Shown here in pieces: positions 34,876 to 42,360 of a DNA stretch of 58,968 bases. Both the position numbers and the translations under genes were made by a program. Location of the stretch: assembly GCA_947304185.1 (NCBI GenBank), contig CAMZAM010000015.1:1-58968 (forward strand), read 5' to 3'. The stretch's first letter is position 1, and the number at the start of each line of letters is the position of its first letter. The notes under the pieces are model-generated. The model was given only the letters and a program-made list of their open reading frames with translations. It was not told the DNA's origin and did no database searches. Origin of the DNA: an uncultured Bacteroidales bacterium. GTDB lineage: Bacteria > Bacteroidota > Bacteroidia > Bacteroidales > F082.

Positions 34876-36069
34876 TTAATCCATGTTTAAAAACTGTTCA
34901 ACCTGTCCGGCCTTCATGCGTTTCGCGATGATAACCTTATTATGGTCAAGGAGATAGATCATTGGCGTGTTCTGCACGTCGAACTTCGAAAGAATGTTTT
35001 CGCTCATGCCTGAAGTGATCTCCACAGGGAAAATCACCATCTCGGGATGACGTTCGCGGATTTCCTCTAAAATACGTCCTTCCTGAGCGCATTTCTGACA
35101 GGTCTTGTCGAAAAAGACCACCGCCACATAACTCGACTTGATGGAGTAGAGGTCACCGATTTTTGGGAACTTGGCGCCAATCTTCAGATCTACAAGGTTT
35201 TGAGCCCTTTCAACCATCAAATTTAACATGCTCTCCGAAAGACCTTCAACACTCAGTTCCATGAAATAATCATCGACGAGATGTATGTAAACATCATCAA
35301 GATTCATGTATTTCGGAGCATAGTACATTCTGTAGAAATACCACAGCAGATAATCGCGCACCACAGTGCAATCGCCAGTCTTTGCTATGAGTTTGTCGAT
35401 TTCATTGTTAATCACTATCGCATCCGGACTGATATTCTCGAAATAGGTGTCTAACTTCTTGTCTATCAACGGATAAGTAAGAACTCTGGCGTCGTCAAAC
35501 GGGAAATCATCCCAATAATTCTCCAACCCATGACTCTTCAGCGAGTTGATCACCGTATTGATAAATGCATCTTTATTTTTAATCTTCAGCGATTCCTCAT
35601 AGTTTGCAAGGTCTTCACGCAATGAGTCGATTTTCCTCCAATTCTCCGGATGATAGCCTTCCACACCTTCCAAAACCGCAATGTTTGCTTCGGTTTCATG
35701 CACTTTCGCCATCAATTTGTAATATAACTTGGTCTCAGTGGCGCAGCCTTTCACCTTTATCGAATTCCAATCCTCTATATCACTGATTTTAACTGAGAAT
35801 CTCTGCTTTTTTGCCACCAAAACCTCCATAATAGGGAAGTTCTGACTTGTCGTCAGAAGATAGATGCCTTCCGGCAATTTGGCTTTCTGCTTGATGCGAA
35901 TCACACCGTTTTTAACAGTCAAAGTGTCAATGACAAAAGTCTTTGAGCCACGATATTTACAAAAGTAATATGTGTTATCTTGTTGATTAGCAATGCTTAT
36001 CTTAATGTCAACCTGCGAATTTGCAATAAATGGAATCAATAATAAAGCGAAAAAGAAAATTTTTCTCAT
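34876..36069 (-). CDS. Secreted thioredoxin-fold protein with an N-terminal DUF4369-like domain
   Basis: A 397-residue exported protein. The ATG at 36069 begins MRKIFFFALLLIPFIANSQ, a signal peptide; an adjacent ATG at 36072 is equivalent. Residues about 20-115 are a beta-rich domain (GSKTFVIDTLTVKNGVIRIKQKAKLPEGIYLL) like the domain placed before thioredoxins in Bacteroidetes. A helical middle follows, then a thioredoxin fold from about 300 with FFDKTCQKCAQEG (CxxC) and the cis-proline strand NTPMIYLLD. It is probably an envelope thiol-disulfide or stress protein. It precedes mnmE by one base. Confidence 0.82.
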   Translation of the reverse strand: MRKIFFFALLLIPFIANSQVDIKISIANQQDNTYYFCKYRGSKTFVIDTLTVKNGVIRIKQKAKLPEGIYLLTTSQNFPIMEVLVAKKQRFSVKISDIEDWNSIKVKGCATETKLYYKLMAKVHETEANIAVLEGVEGYHPENWRKIDSLREDLANYEESLKIKNKDAFINTVINSLKSHGLENYWDDFPFDDARVLTYPLIDKKLDTYFENISPDAIVINNEIDKLIAKTGDCTVVRDYLLWYFYRMYYAPKYMNLDDVYIHLVDDYFMELSVEGLSESMLNLMVERAQNLVDLKIGAKFPKIGDLYSIKSSYVAVVFFDKTCQKCAQEGRILEEIRERHPEMVIFPVEITSGMSENILSKFDVQNTPMIYLLDHNKVIIAKRMKAGQVEQFLNMD

Positions 36070-36097
36070 CATGTCATGAAATGGTTTTAAACGAGTG

Positions 36098-36105
36098 CAA
36101 AAATA
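36098..36105 (-). promoter_or_regulatory. Candidate -7 element for the thioredoxin-fold-mnmE transcript
   Basis: Minus strand TATTTTTG followed by CAC, 28 bases before the ATG at 36069. It lies back to back with a plus-strand -7 element at 36137, only 31 bases apart. Confidence 0.55.
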
Positions 36106-36136
36106 CAATTTTTTTCCGTCATTTCAAAATTTTTTG

Positions 36137-36144
36137 TATATTTG
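36137..36144 (+). promoter_or_regulatory. Candidate -7 element for the EEP-family gene
   Basis: TATATTTG followed by CAC matches TAnnTTTG, 21 bases before the ATG at 36166. Shares a compact divergent control region with the thioredoxin-fold gene. Confidence 0.55.
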
Positions 36145-36165
36145 CACTATTAAAAACTAACATGT

Positions 36166-37200
36166 ATGAGACCTTTATCACTATTAAAAGTCCCTGTGCT
36201 ATTTTTGTTTTTCATTGAAACTCAAATAGTTACTTCTTTTGACTCCATCGCTCAGAAGAACGAAGAACTGCGTGTCGCATTCTGGAATTTCGAAAATTTC
36301 TTTGATCCTTTCGTCGACTCGACACGTGTGTACAACGAATTCACCGAAAACGGCGGTCAACACTGGACAAAACAACGATTTTACCGAAAACGGAATAATA
36401 TGTTCAAAGCAATTCTCGCTATCTCGGAAAATGAACCGCTGGCAGTGCTTGGAATTGCTGAGATAGAAAACCAGTATGTGCTGAATGCTCTTTTTAACCA
36501 GACACCTCTTAAGACGTACAACTATCGCATCGTTCATTACGAGGGCGACGACAAACGTGGCATCGATGTGGCTCTCGTATACTGTATTGATAAGATGCAA
36601 CTCGTTTATACTGAGCCTGTTAAGGTTAAAAACCCGAAAAATAAAGACTACCGGACTCGCGACATCCTCTATGCGAAGTTTTTCGACAGACGAGGTGATA
36701 CCATCCATGTCTTCGTCAACCACTGGCCGTCGCGTTATGGCGGTGAGCGTGAGACGATCAAGCTGCGGTCTCTTGCAGCTAACACTTTGAGACACAAGGT
36801 CGACTCGCTCACACAACTGCCTCAAACGATACCTAAAATCATCATCATGGGCGACTTCAACGACACTCCCGACGACCCGAGTATAAAAGATGTGCTTTGT
36901 AAAGACGATGTCCTCGTGAATCTGTTCACCGACGGTAAAAAACTGGGCTTCGAAGGCACTCTCAAACATCAATATAACTGGCAGATCTTTGATCAGATTA
37001 TTGTCAGTAATTCATTGATTGACAATGATGTGGGATTGTTATATAAGGATAATAGCGCCACGATATTTCATGGCGATTTCCTCTTCGAAGAAGACGAGTC
37101 GTTTGGTGGAGTGAAACTGTTTCGAACCTACGTCGGACCAAAGTATTTCGGTGGTTACAGTGACCACCTGCCGGTGTATATCGACTTGATATTCAGATGA
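36166..37200 (+). CDS. Secreted endonuclease/exonuclease/phosphatase family protein
   Basis: A 344-residue EEP-fold phosphoesterase. The N-terminus has a hydrophobic stretch (LLKVPVLFLFFIETQIVTSF) consistent with a signal peptide. Family residues: FWNFENFFDP (metal site asparagine and glutamate region), LGIAEIENQ (catalytic Glu), NHWPSRYGGE, IIMGDFNDTP (Asp and Asn) and the final GYSDHLPVYI with the catalytic histidine. Exported members of this family in Bacteroidetes are usually annotated endonuclease. The true substrate, nucleic acid or phospholipid-like, is not determined. The stop abuts the convergent AddB-like stop with no gap. Confidence 0.87.
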   Translation: MRPLSLLKVPVLFLFFIETQIVTSFDSIAQKNEELRVAFWNFENFFDPFVDSTRVYNEFTENGGQHWTKQRFYRKRNNMFKAILAISENEPLAVLGIAEIENQYVLNALFNQTPLKTYNYRIVHYEGDDKRGIDVALVYCIDKMQLVYTEPVKVKNPKNKDYRTRDILYAKFFDRRGDTIHVFVNHWPSRYGGERETIKLRSLAANTLRHKVDSLTQLPQTIPKIIIMGDFNDTPDDPSIKDVLCKDDVLVNLFTDGKKLGFEGTLKHQYNWQIFDQIIVSNSLIDNDVGLLYKDNSATIFHGDFLFEEDESFGGVKLFRTYVGPKYFGGYSDHLPVYIDLIFR

Positions 37201-39948
37201 TTACAGCCTCTTGCAGATGCTCTTGAAGTCGCAGATCTTGCATGGGTCAGTGTCGGCACACTGTGCGAATGGGATGTCTTTGTTGAACATCTCAGTCAAG
37301 AACTCGTCGAAATATCTTGCGCAGGTGTCTTCAAACGACTGACTCAGCTCATGCGAATCGTCGATGTTTAACTCAAAAATGCCGTGGCTAAGTCTTAGGA
37401 AAGCTACTATCCCAGGCTTGATTTTGTCTGGTGAGATGCCTTGATTTTGCTGGAGATACAGGTATTTGTACATCAAAAGCTGTATCGATTTCGACTTCAT
37501 CGACGCAATGGAGGTGTCGTCAATGCCGATAACCACGTCTTTGTCGTCGACCTTTCCGGTTTTGTAGTCGATGACGCGGATATCGCCGTTGACTCTGTCG
37601 ATACGGTCGGCGTAGCCATGTAGTTTGACTTTATGTCCTTGAATATCAACAAATTTCTCGAGTTCTTCTTCAACGGAAATAATAGAAAGCTCATTGCCTT
37701 TTTTTAGGAACTCTCTTTCTTTATTGATGAAACCGTCGAGCATGCTCTTCACGATGGTCTCGCTCAGATAGTTGAAGCCACTGTCAGGTAATCCGTTGGC
37801 AAAGCCTTTGTCTTTCAACGCCTTATGATAGCATTCGTCGAAGTGCTTCTTGTACATCTCCTCAAAAAGCTGTAGCGAGATAAGCTCGTTGCCGAATAAC
37901 TCGTAAAAATACTGCAAGGTGGCATGCACTATGTCGCCAAGATTGTTCGCCTGAATCTCTTCTTCAGGCAGCTCATCCTTGATGTTTTCAATGTTTTTCC
38001 AGTAAAACTGCAGCGGACACTTGGCGTAAACGCTGATTGAGGTGGGCGAGAGGCTCGTGATTTTATTCAGCATCTCATCAGTCTTCTCAATCTTTATGCT
38101 CTCACGTTTCTCATTGATTGATGGCGACTTATACTGCCAATGTTCAAGTTTTACCTTTGGATTGTCCTTGGCATATTCATACTCCAGCTGCCTGATGAAA
38201 CGACTCGGCTCACCCATGCCCGACAAATCAGCCACATTGTTATAATACAGGTTGATTTTCCTGGCGTTTTGCAATAAACGATAGAAGTGATACGCATAAA
38301 CCGCCTGCTGCTGACTGTATGTCGGCAAGCCGTAATCTTTGCGTAAGTCGAACGGTATCAAGCTGTTATTGCTTTTATTCTGAGGCAAGATGCCCTCGTT
38401 GACACTCAAAAAATGAATCACGTCGAAATCGAGGTTACGCGTCTCAAGCAATCCCATGATTTGCAAGCCATCGATAACGCTTTTCTCGTAGTTGATGCTC
38501 ATCTGACCGGCTACTTGAGTATAAAGTGCTTGAATGTCAATGACTTGCATCATGTTGGAGTATTTCTTGAGCAATAATTCGATCCTGTTGATAATCCTTC
38601 CTGCCACGCTGATCTGATTCTTGACGAAATAGTTGTCGTTGTCAAGTTTTTCTATCGAAAGGCGTAATATCTCGGTGATGGTGTCGACACAGTCTTGGGT
38701 GTCTTTCCATTTTTTTGTCGTAAGGTTAAGAAAATCAAAGAGTTGCTTGTCGTCTTTAAAAACATCGAAATCCGACTTCTTGAAATAATAAACCATCCCT
38801 TTAGCCTTTTCCATCAGCCAGGAATTGAGTTTATTATATGCTAATCCATTGAATATCAGCTTAATAAAGTCGGAGTTGCAGAAGCGGAGGAACGTCCAGA
38901 GGTAGTTTTTGTTTTCGTCGTTGGTGAGTGTCTGCTGGTATTTGAAAAGCTGTTCAACGAAATGATACACAATGGTTTTGTCGAACGGATAGCCCATCGT
39001 TACCCTGATGTCGCCGCATTGCTCCGGAATAGAGTTCAAAACGGGTATCAGCAACGACTCGTCAGCGAGCACTATTACTTGTTTGTCGGTCGATTTAACC
39101 TCTTGATTGTCAATCTCTTTAGCAAGTTGTAGCTGCATGGCGTTGGTCTGCACCGCATTGCCAGTCACGCTGATGATGTTGATCTGTTTCTCCTGGGTTC
39201 TGAAGCCGTCGTCTATGAAATTTTTCTCTATATTCGGGTGTTTCTGGAAGAATTTCCTTGCAAAATACCCGGCTTCCTGTTTCTCATCCTCGAAATAATA
39301 GCTGTCTAAGTCCCAGAGTATCACTGCATTACCGTCTTCGGCCATGCGCACCATGATGCTTTCCTCTGTCGTCGTCAGTGCGTTGAAGCCGGCGAAAACA
39401 ATCTTCCTTCCAAGCGTACATTTCTGCAAGGTGGCATCGTCAAACGAAGCTATCTTCTTGGTTATCAAGCCATAATAACCCTGACCATTCTTTTCGAGAG
39501 CGGCTCTGAGGTGATTGTAATAGGTGAGAAGCGAGCCGAAAAACTTCAGATAATTTGACTCCACGCCGTTTTCGAGGTTGAGATTCCATTCCTCGATCTC
39601 TTTGGCATCCTTAAGATGTGAGAAAAGCTTCGCGGCATCCACACCATATTGGTCGATCTCGTCGAAATCCTTCGCCATCTGGGCCGCGTAAGGGAAGAAC
39701 TCCTGATTCATCTTGATAATCTCGAATATAACTTCAATATTATCAATGAGTTGCAACCCGCTCCATTCTTCCATGGCCTGCTGTATCGAGAGTATCTGCG
39801 GCACCCAGAAGTTGGTTTTTATGGTCTTCGCGAGCTCGGTTCTCAACTGTAATGCGGCACGTTTGTTCGGGAAAACAATGGTGATGTTCTCCTTCGTCAA
39901 ATCGTAATGCTCTGTGATATAATCACTTATCTTCTTGATGAAAGCCAT
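37201..39948 (-). CDS. AddB-like PD-(D/E)XK nuclease with iron-staple cysteines
   Basis: A 915-residue partner type of AddA. The N-terminal part (TIVFPNKRAALQLRTELAK) resembles an inactivated SF1 helicase, with PFDKTIVYHFVEQLF in the middle and the UvrD-like FLSVNEGILPQNK. The C-terminal nuclease has GDIVHATLQYFYE and the core VIDYKTGKVDDKDV with D-x-K. One cysteine before the nuclease (YAKCPLQFYW) and three at the end (CADTDPCKICDFKSIC) fit the AddB [4Fe-4S] staple. It overlaps the MurU-like gene by 22 bases and shares that operon rather than lying next to the AddA-like gene. Confidence 0.85.
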   Translation of the reverse strand: MAFIKKISDYITEHYDLTKENITIVFPNKRAALQLRTELAKTIKTNFWVPQILSIQQAMEEWSGLQLIDNIEVIFEIIKMNQEFFPYAAQMAKDFDEIDQYGVDAAKLFSHLKDAKEIEEWNLNLENGVESNYLKFFGSLLTYYNHLRAALEKNGQGYYGLITKKIASFDDATLQKCTLGRKIVFAGFNALTTTEESIMVRMAEDGNAVILWDLDSYYFEDEKQEAGYFARKFFQKHPNIEKNFIDDGFRTQEKQINIISVTGNAVQTNAMQLQLAKEIDNQEVKSTDKQVIVLADESLLIPVLNSIPEQCGDIRVTMGYPFDKTIVYHFVEQLFKYQQTLTNDENKNYLWTFLRFCNSDFIKLIFNGLAYNKLNSWLMEKAKGMVYYFKKSDFDVFKDDKQLFDFLNLTTKKWKDTQDCVDTITEILRLSIEKLDNDNYFVKNQISVAGRIINRIELLLKKYSNMMQVIDIQALYTQVAGQMSINYEKSVIDGLQIMGLLETRNLDFDVIHFLSVNEGILPQNKSNNSLIPFDLRKDYGLPTYSQQQAVYAYHFYRLLQNARKINLYYNNVADLSGMGEPSRFIRQLEYEYAKDNPKVKLEHWQYKSPSINEKRESIKIEKTDEMLNKITSLSPTSISVYAKCPLQFYWKNIENIKDELPEEEIQANNLGDIVHATLQYFYELFGNELISLQLFEEMYKKHFDECYHKALKDKGFANGLPDSGFNYLSETIVKSMLDGFINKEREFLKKGNELSIISVEEELEKFVDIQGHKVKLHGYADRIDRVNGDIRVIDYKTGKVDDKDVVIGIDDTSIASMKSKSIQLLMYKYLYLQQNQGISPDKIKPGIVAFLRLSHGIFELNIDDSHELSQSFEDTCARYFDEFLTEMFNKDIPFAQCADTDPCKICDFKSICKRL

Positions 39949-40664
39949 AACTCCGCGTTTTTCAGTTGTTCCTGAGTGCCCAAATCGAACCAGTAGTCGG
40001 GATGTATCAGTTTCGATGTAACTCTATGATTCTCAGCTATTTTCTTATATAATTCGAAGACGTAACAGGGCTTAAGCTCAAAATCCTTGAAATATTCAGG
40101 TTTGAACAGATGTATTCCGCTGAACGACAATAACTTACAATTGTCGGGCATAGCGCCGTCGCCGTCGAAGATATTCGTCTCAGTGTTATATCTCCCAAGG
40201 AAATTGTCGTTCTTGTCGAACACCAGCTTGCGTTTGCTGTTACGTTCCTGTGTCAGCAGCCATGCGGCATCATCGCTTTGTGCAAAACCATCGTAAAAGC
40301 CTTTTAAATCTACGTTGGTAAGCACATCCACGTTATGCACAAGCACAGCCTCGCTATCCGCAAAATAGGGCAGAGCCTGCAAGATAGCTCCGCCGGTATC
40401 CATCAACAACGGCCGCTCATCGGAAATCTCAATGTCAATACCATAATCATCTTGCTTCAAAAACTCTATAATCTGCTCCCCAAAATGATGAATATTGACC
40501 ACGATATGGTTAAATCCCTGTTTTTTCAGTTCTTCAAGTAATACTTTAAGTAAAGGCACTTTATTGATTGATACTAATGCCTTTGGAGTGTTGACTGTCA
40601 GTTCTTTCAAGCGGGTGCCCAAACCTGCCGCAAGGATAAATGCCGTTCTTCTATTTCGCTTCAT
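39927..40664 (-). CDS. Nucleotidyltransferase, MurU-like (MurNAc-1-P uridylyltransferase candidate)
   Basis: A 245-residue sugar-phosphate nucleotidyltransferase. The signature FILAAGLGTRLKELTVNTPKALVSI (residues 9-33) gives the nucleotide-binding loop and lysine. The VHNVDVLTNVDL segment carries the metal-binding aspartate. Family members activate hexose-1-phosphates. MurU is favoured because the upstream gene, overlapping by 14 bases, encodes an AmgK-like sugar kinase. Together they would rebuild UDP-MurNAc from recycled MurNAc without the early Mur steps. A mannose-1-phosphate guanylyltransferase role is the alternative. Confidence 0.75.
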   Translation of the reverse strand: MKRNRRTAFILAAGLGTRLKELTVNTPKALVSINKVPLLKVLLEELKKQGFNHIVVNIHHFGEQIIEFLKQDDYGIDIEISDERPLLMDTGGAILQALPYFADSEAVLVHNVDVLTNVDLKGFYDGFAQSDDAAWLLTQERNSKRKLVFDKNDNFLGRYNTETNIFDGDGAMPDNCKLLSFSGIHLFKPEYFKDFELKPCYVFELYKKIAENHRVTSKLIHPDYWFDLGTQEQLKNAELWLSSRR

Positions 40665-42192
40665 AAACGTGTGTTATATGTTGTGCCAGATGGTTGATTT
40701 CGACCTTCACCATTGGGTAGTTCTCGTGAATCAGCTCGCCCATTCTCTGCGCGAAATACACCGACCGATGCTGTCCGCCCGTGCATCCGAAGTTAATCTG
40801 CAGGTTTTTGAAGCCGCGCTCAAGATAGTTGTCAATCGATTGATACACAATCATTTGAACGTTCTGCAGGAAGTAATGGACATCAGGTTTGTCCTCCAAA
40901 AACTCCTTCACTTCAGCATCTTCGCCGTTCATCTTCTTAAACTCCACATAACGTCCGGGGTTAGGCAAGGCCCTGCAGTCGAACACGAAGCCTCCGCCGT
41001 TGCCGCTCTTGTCGTATGGCACGCCGCCGTTTTTAAACGAGAAACTGTTTACTGTAATCGTAAGTACCTCAGGCTCAACGCTTTCGTATTTTTGTAATAC
41101 AATTGATAGCTGTTGTATTACAGATTGTAACTCCGGCAACTCAAATGGCAACGACCATTTCTCGTTCACTTTCATCAACTCCCTGATGGCATACGGGATG
41201 CTCTGCATGAAATGTAACTTCTTCTGTATCAAGCCTCTAAACCCATACGCTCCAAGCACTTGAAGCAGTCTTAACAATACGAAAGCAGGAAAATATTTGT
41301 CAAAAGATTCAATCAAATCATGTGCAGGAGATTCCTCGACTCCTTTCAGTCGCTCGGAATGACGATTTTTTTCGTTCGTCATTTCGACCGGAGCGAAGCG
41401 TAGCGGAGAAATCTCAGCCAATCTATTTTTATAATAATCAATCAGTTGCGCTTTCAACTCCTCTGGAATCCTTGCTTTCACCTGATACAGCAACGACACC
41501 ACGTCATATTGCAATGGTCCTTTTCTCCCACCTTGATAATCAATGTAATATGGCTCGCCATCGTCTATGTTGATATTCCTTGATTGGAAATCCCTGTACA
41601 TGTAGATATCCGACGGAGCCTCCAGGATGTATTTCGCAAGTCGTTGAAAATCACCGTCTAAGCGTGTCTCGTTGAACGAAATCTCTTCCTGTTCCTTCAA
41701 GAAACAGTATTTGAAATAGTTCAGATCCTCCATAATCGACATCTCATCGAAAGCAGGAGTGGGGAACGCCTTCGAATAATCCAGTCCTTTATGTCCAACA
41801 GTCTGAAAATCAACGAGTTTGCTAAGTGATTTTTTGTATAAATCGATAGTGTTATCATCAAATCTGCCTTGCTCCAAACAATCTTCAACATGATGAAACA
41901 GAGTCACATCGCCTAAGTCATTCTGCACGTAAACGTCTCTGCCTGAAGAGATTGCCAAAATCTCGGGTACGGGAAGTCCGCACTCATGAAAATGCTTGGA
42001 AAAGCTGAAGAAAGCCTCGTTTTCCTCGACGTTGACGTTATACGCGCCAATCAGATATCGCTTGTCGGACAGCACCCGAAAATAAAGCCTCGACGAGCCC
42101 GAGCTGGGCATCGCATTGATCTCCAAAACCTTTTCTCCTAGATTTTCAATGAGTTCCGCAATCGTTTTCTTTATCTCTTCCAATGTCAGCAT
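40651..42192 (-). CDS. AmgK-like anomeric sugar kinase fused to a RapZ C-terminal domain
   Basis: A two-domain protein of 513 residues. Residues 1 to about 340 form an aminoglycoside-phosphotransferase-like kinase with YRDFQSRNINIDD (catalytic Asp and Asn) and YYIDYQGGRKGPLQYDVVSLL (metal-binding Asp), as in AmgK MurNAc/GlcNAc kinases. From about 375 the protein matches the C-terminal domain of RapZ: SFSFKNGGVPY, FVFDCRALPNPGRY and INFGCTGGQHRSVYFAQRMGE. In E. coli that domain senses glucosamine-6-phosphate. A 30-residue segment (about 260-289) in the kinase half is encoded by a palindromic repeat inserted in frame. It heads an operon with the MurU-like and AddB-like genes. Confidence 0.85.
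   Translation of the reverse strand: MLTLEEIKKTIAELIENLGEKVLEINAMPSSGSSRLYFRVLSDKRYLIGAYNVNVEENEAFFSFSKHFHECGLPVPEILAISSGRDVYVQNDLGDVTLFHHVEDCLEQGRFDDNTIDLYKKSLSKLVDFQTVGHKGLDYSKAFPTPAFDEMSIMEDLNYFKYCFLKEQEEISFNETRLDGDFQRLAKYILEAPSDIYMYRDFQSRNINIDDGEPYYIDYQGGRKGPLQYDVVSLLYQVKARIPEELKAQLIDYYKNRLAEISPLRFAPVEMTNEKNRHSERLKGVEESPAHDLIESFDKYFPAFVLLRLLQVLGAYGFRGLIQKKLHFMQSIPYAIRELMKVNEKWSLPFELPELQSVIQQLSIVLQKYESVEPEVLTITVNSFSFKNGGVPYDKSGNGGGFVFDCRALPNPGRYVEFKKMNGEDAEVKEFLEDKPDVHYFLQNVQMIVYQSIDNYLERGFKNLQINFGCTGGQHRSVYFAQRMGELIHENYPMVKVEINHLAQHITHVYEAK
41326..41415. repeat. Palindromic repeat, copy C, arms inverted, inside the kinase-RapZ gene
   Basis: Two repeat half-elements lie here in the opposite order to the other copies: the GGAGATTCCTCGA...GGAATGACG arm comes first (41326-41363), then a 14-base spacer, then CGTCATTTCGACC...GAGAAATCTC (41378-41415). 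The 90 bp are translated in frame as part of the kinase domain (ISPLRFAPVEM, RHSERLKGVEES). Confidence 0.85.
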
Positions 42193-42210
42193 AACAGAAA
42201 TTTTAGCTTA

Positions 42211-42218
42211 CAAACTTA
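42211..42218 (-). promoter_or_regulatory. Candidate -7 element for the kinase-RapZ operon
   Basis: Minus strand TAAGTTTG, matching TAnnTTTG, 18 bases before the ATG at 42192. No strong -33 element is seen. Confidence 0.45.
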
Positions 42219-42259
42219 CAAAATTTTTTTCAATTAGTGTAAAATCATGAGAAATTTAT

Positions 42260-42267
42260 TATCTTTG
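42260..42267 (+). promoter_or_regulatory. Candidate -7 element for the DUF349-aroC transcript
   Basis: TATCTTTG followed by CAG matches the consensus. It would give a leader of about 87 nt before the ATG at 42361. The leader contains a weak GTTTCGTGAAAACGAAA hairpin with no recognised riboswitch. Confidence 0.5.
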
Positions 42268-42360
42268 CAGCGAGATTTATACTCCTATATCGTGTTTCGT
42301 GAAAACGAAATTCTGATAACGACTAAATTAAATTATTGATTATCAAACATTTATCTAAAG

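Noticed and set aside
36116..36126. CGTCATTTC text upstream of the EEP-family gene
   Set aside because: Only about nine bases match the palindromic repeat and there is no second arm, so it is not counted as a copy.
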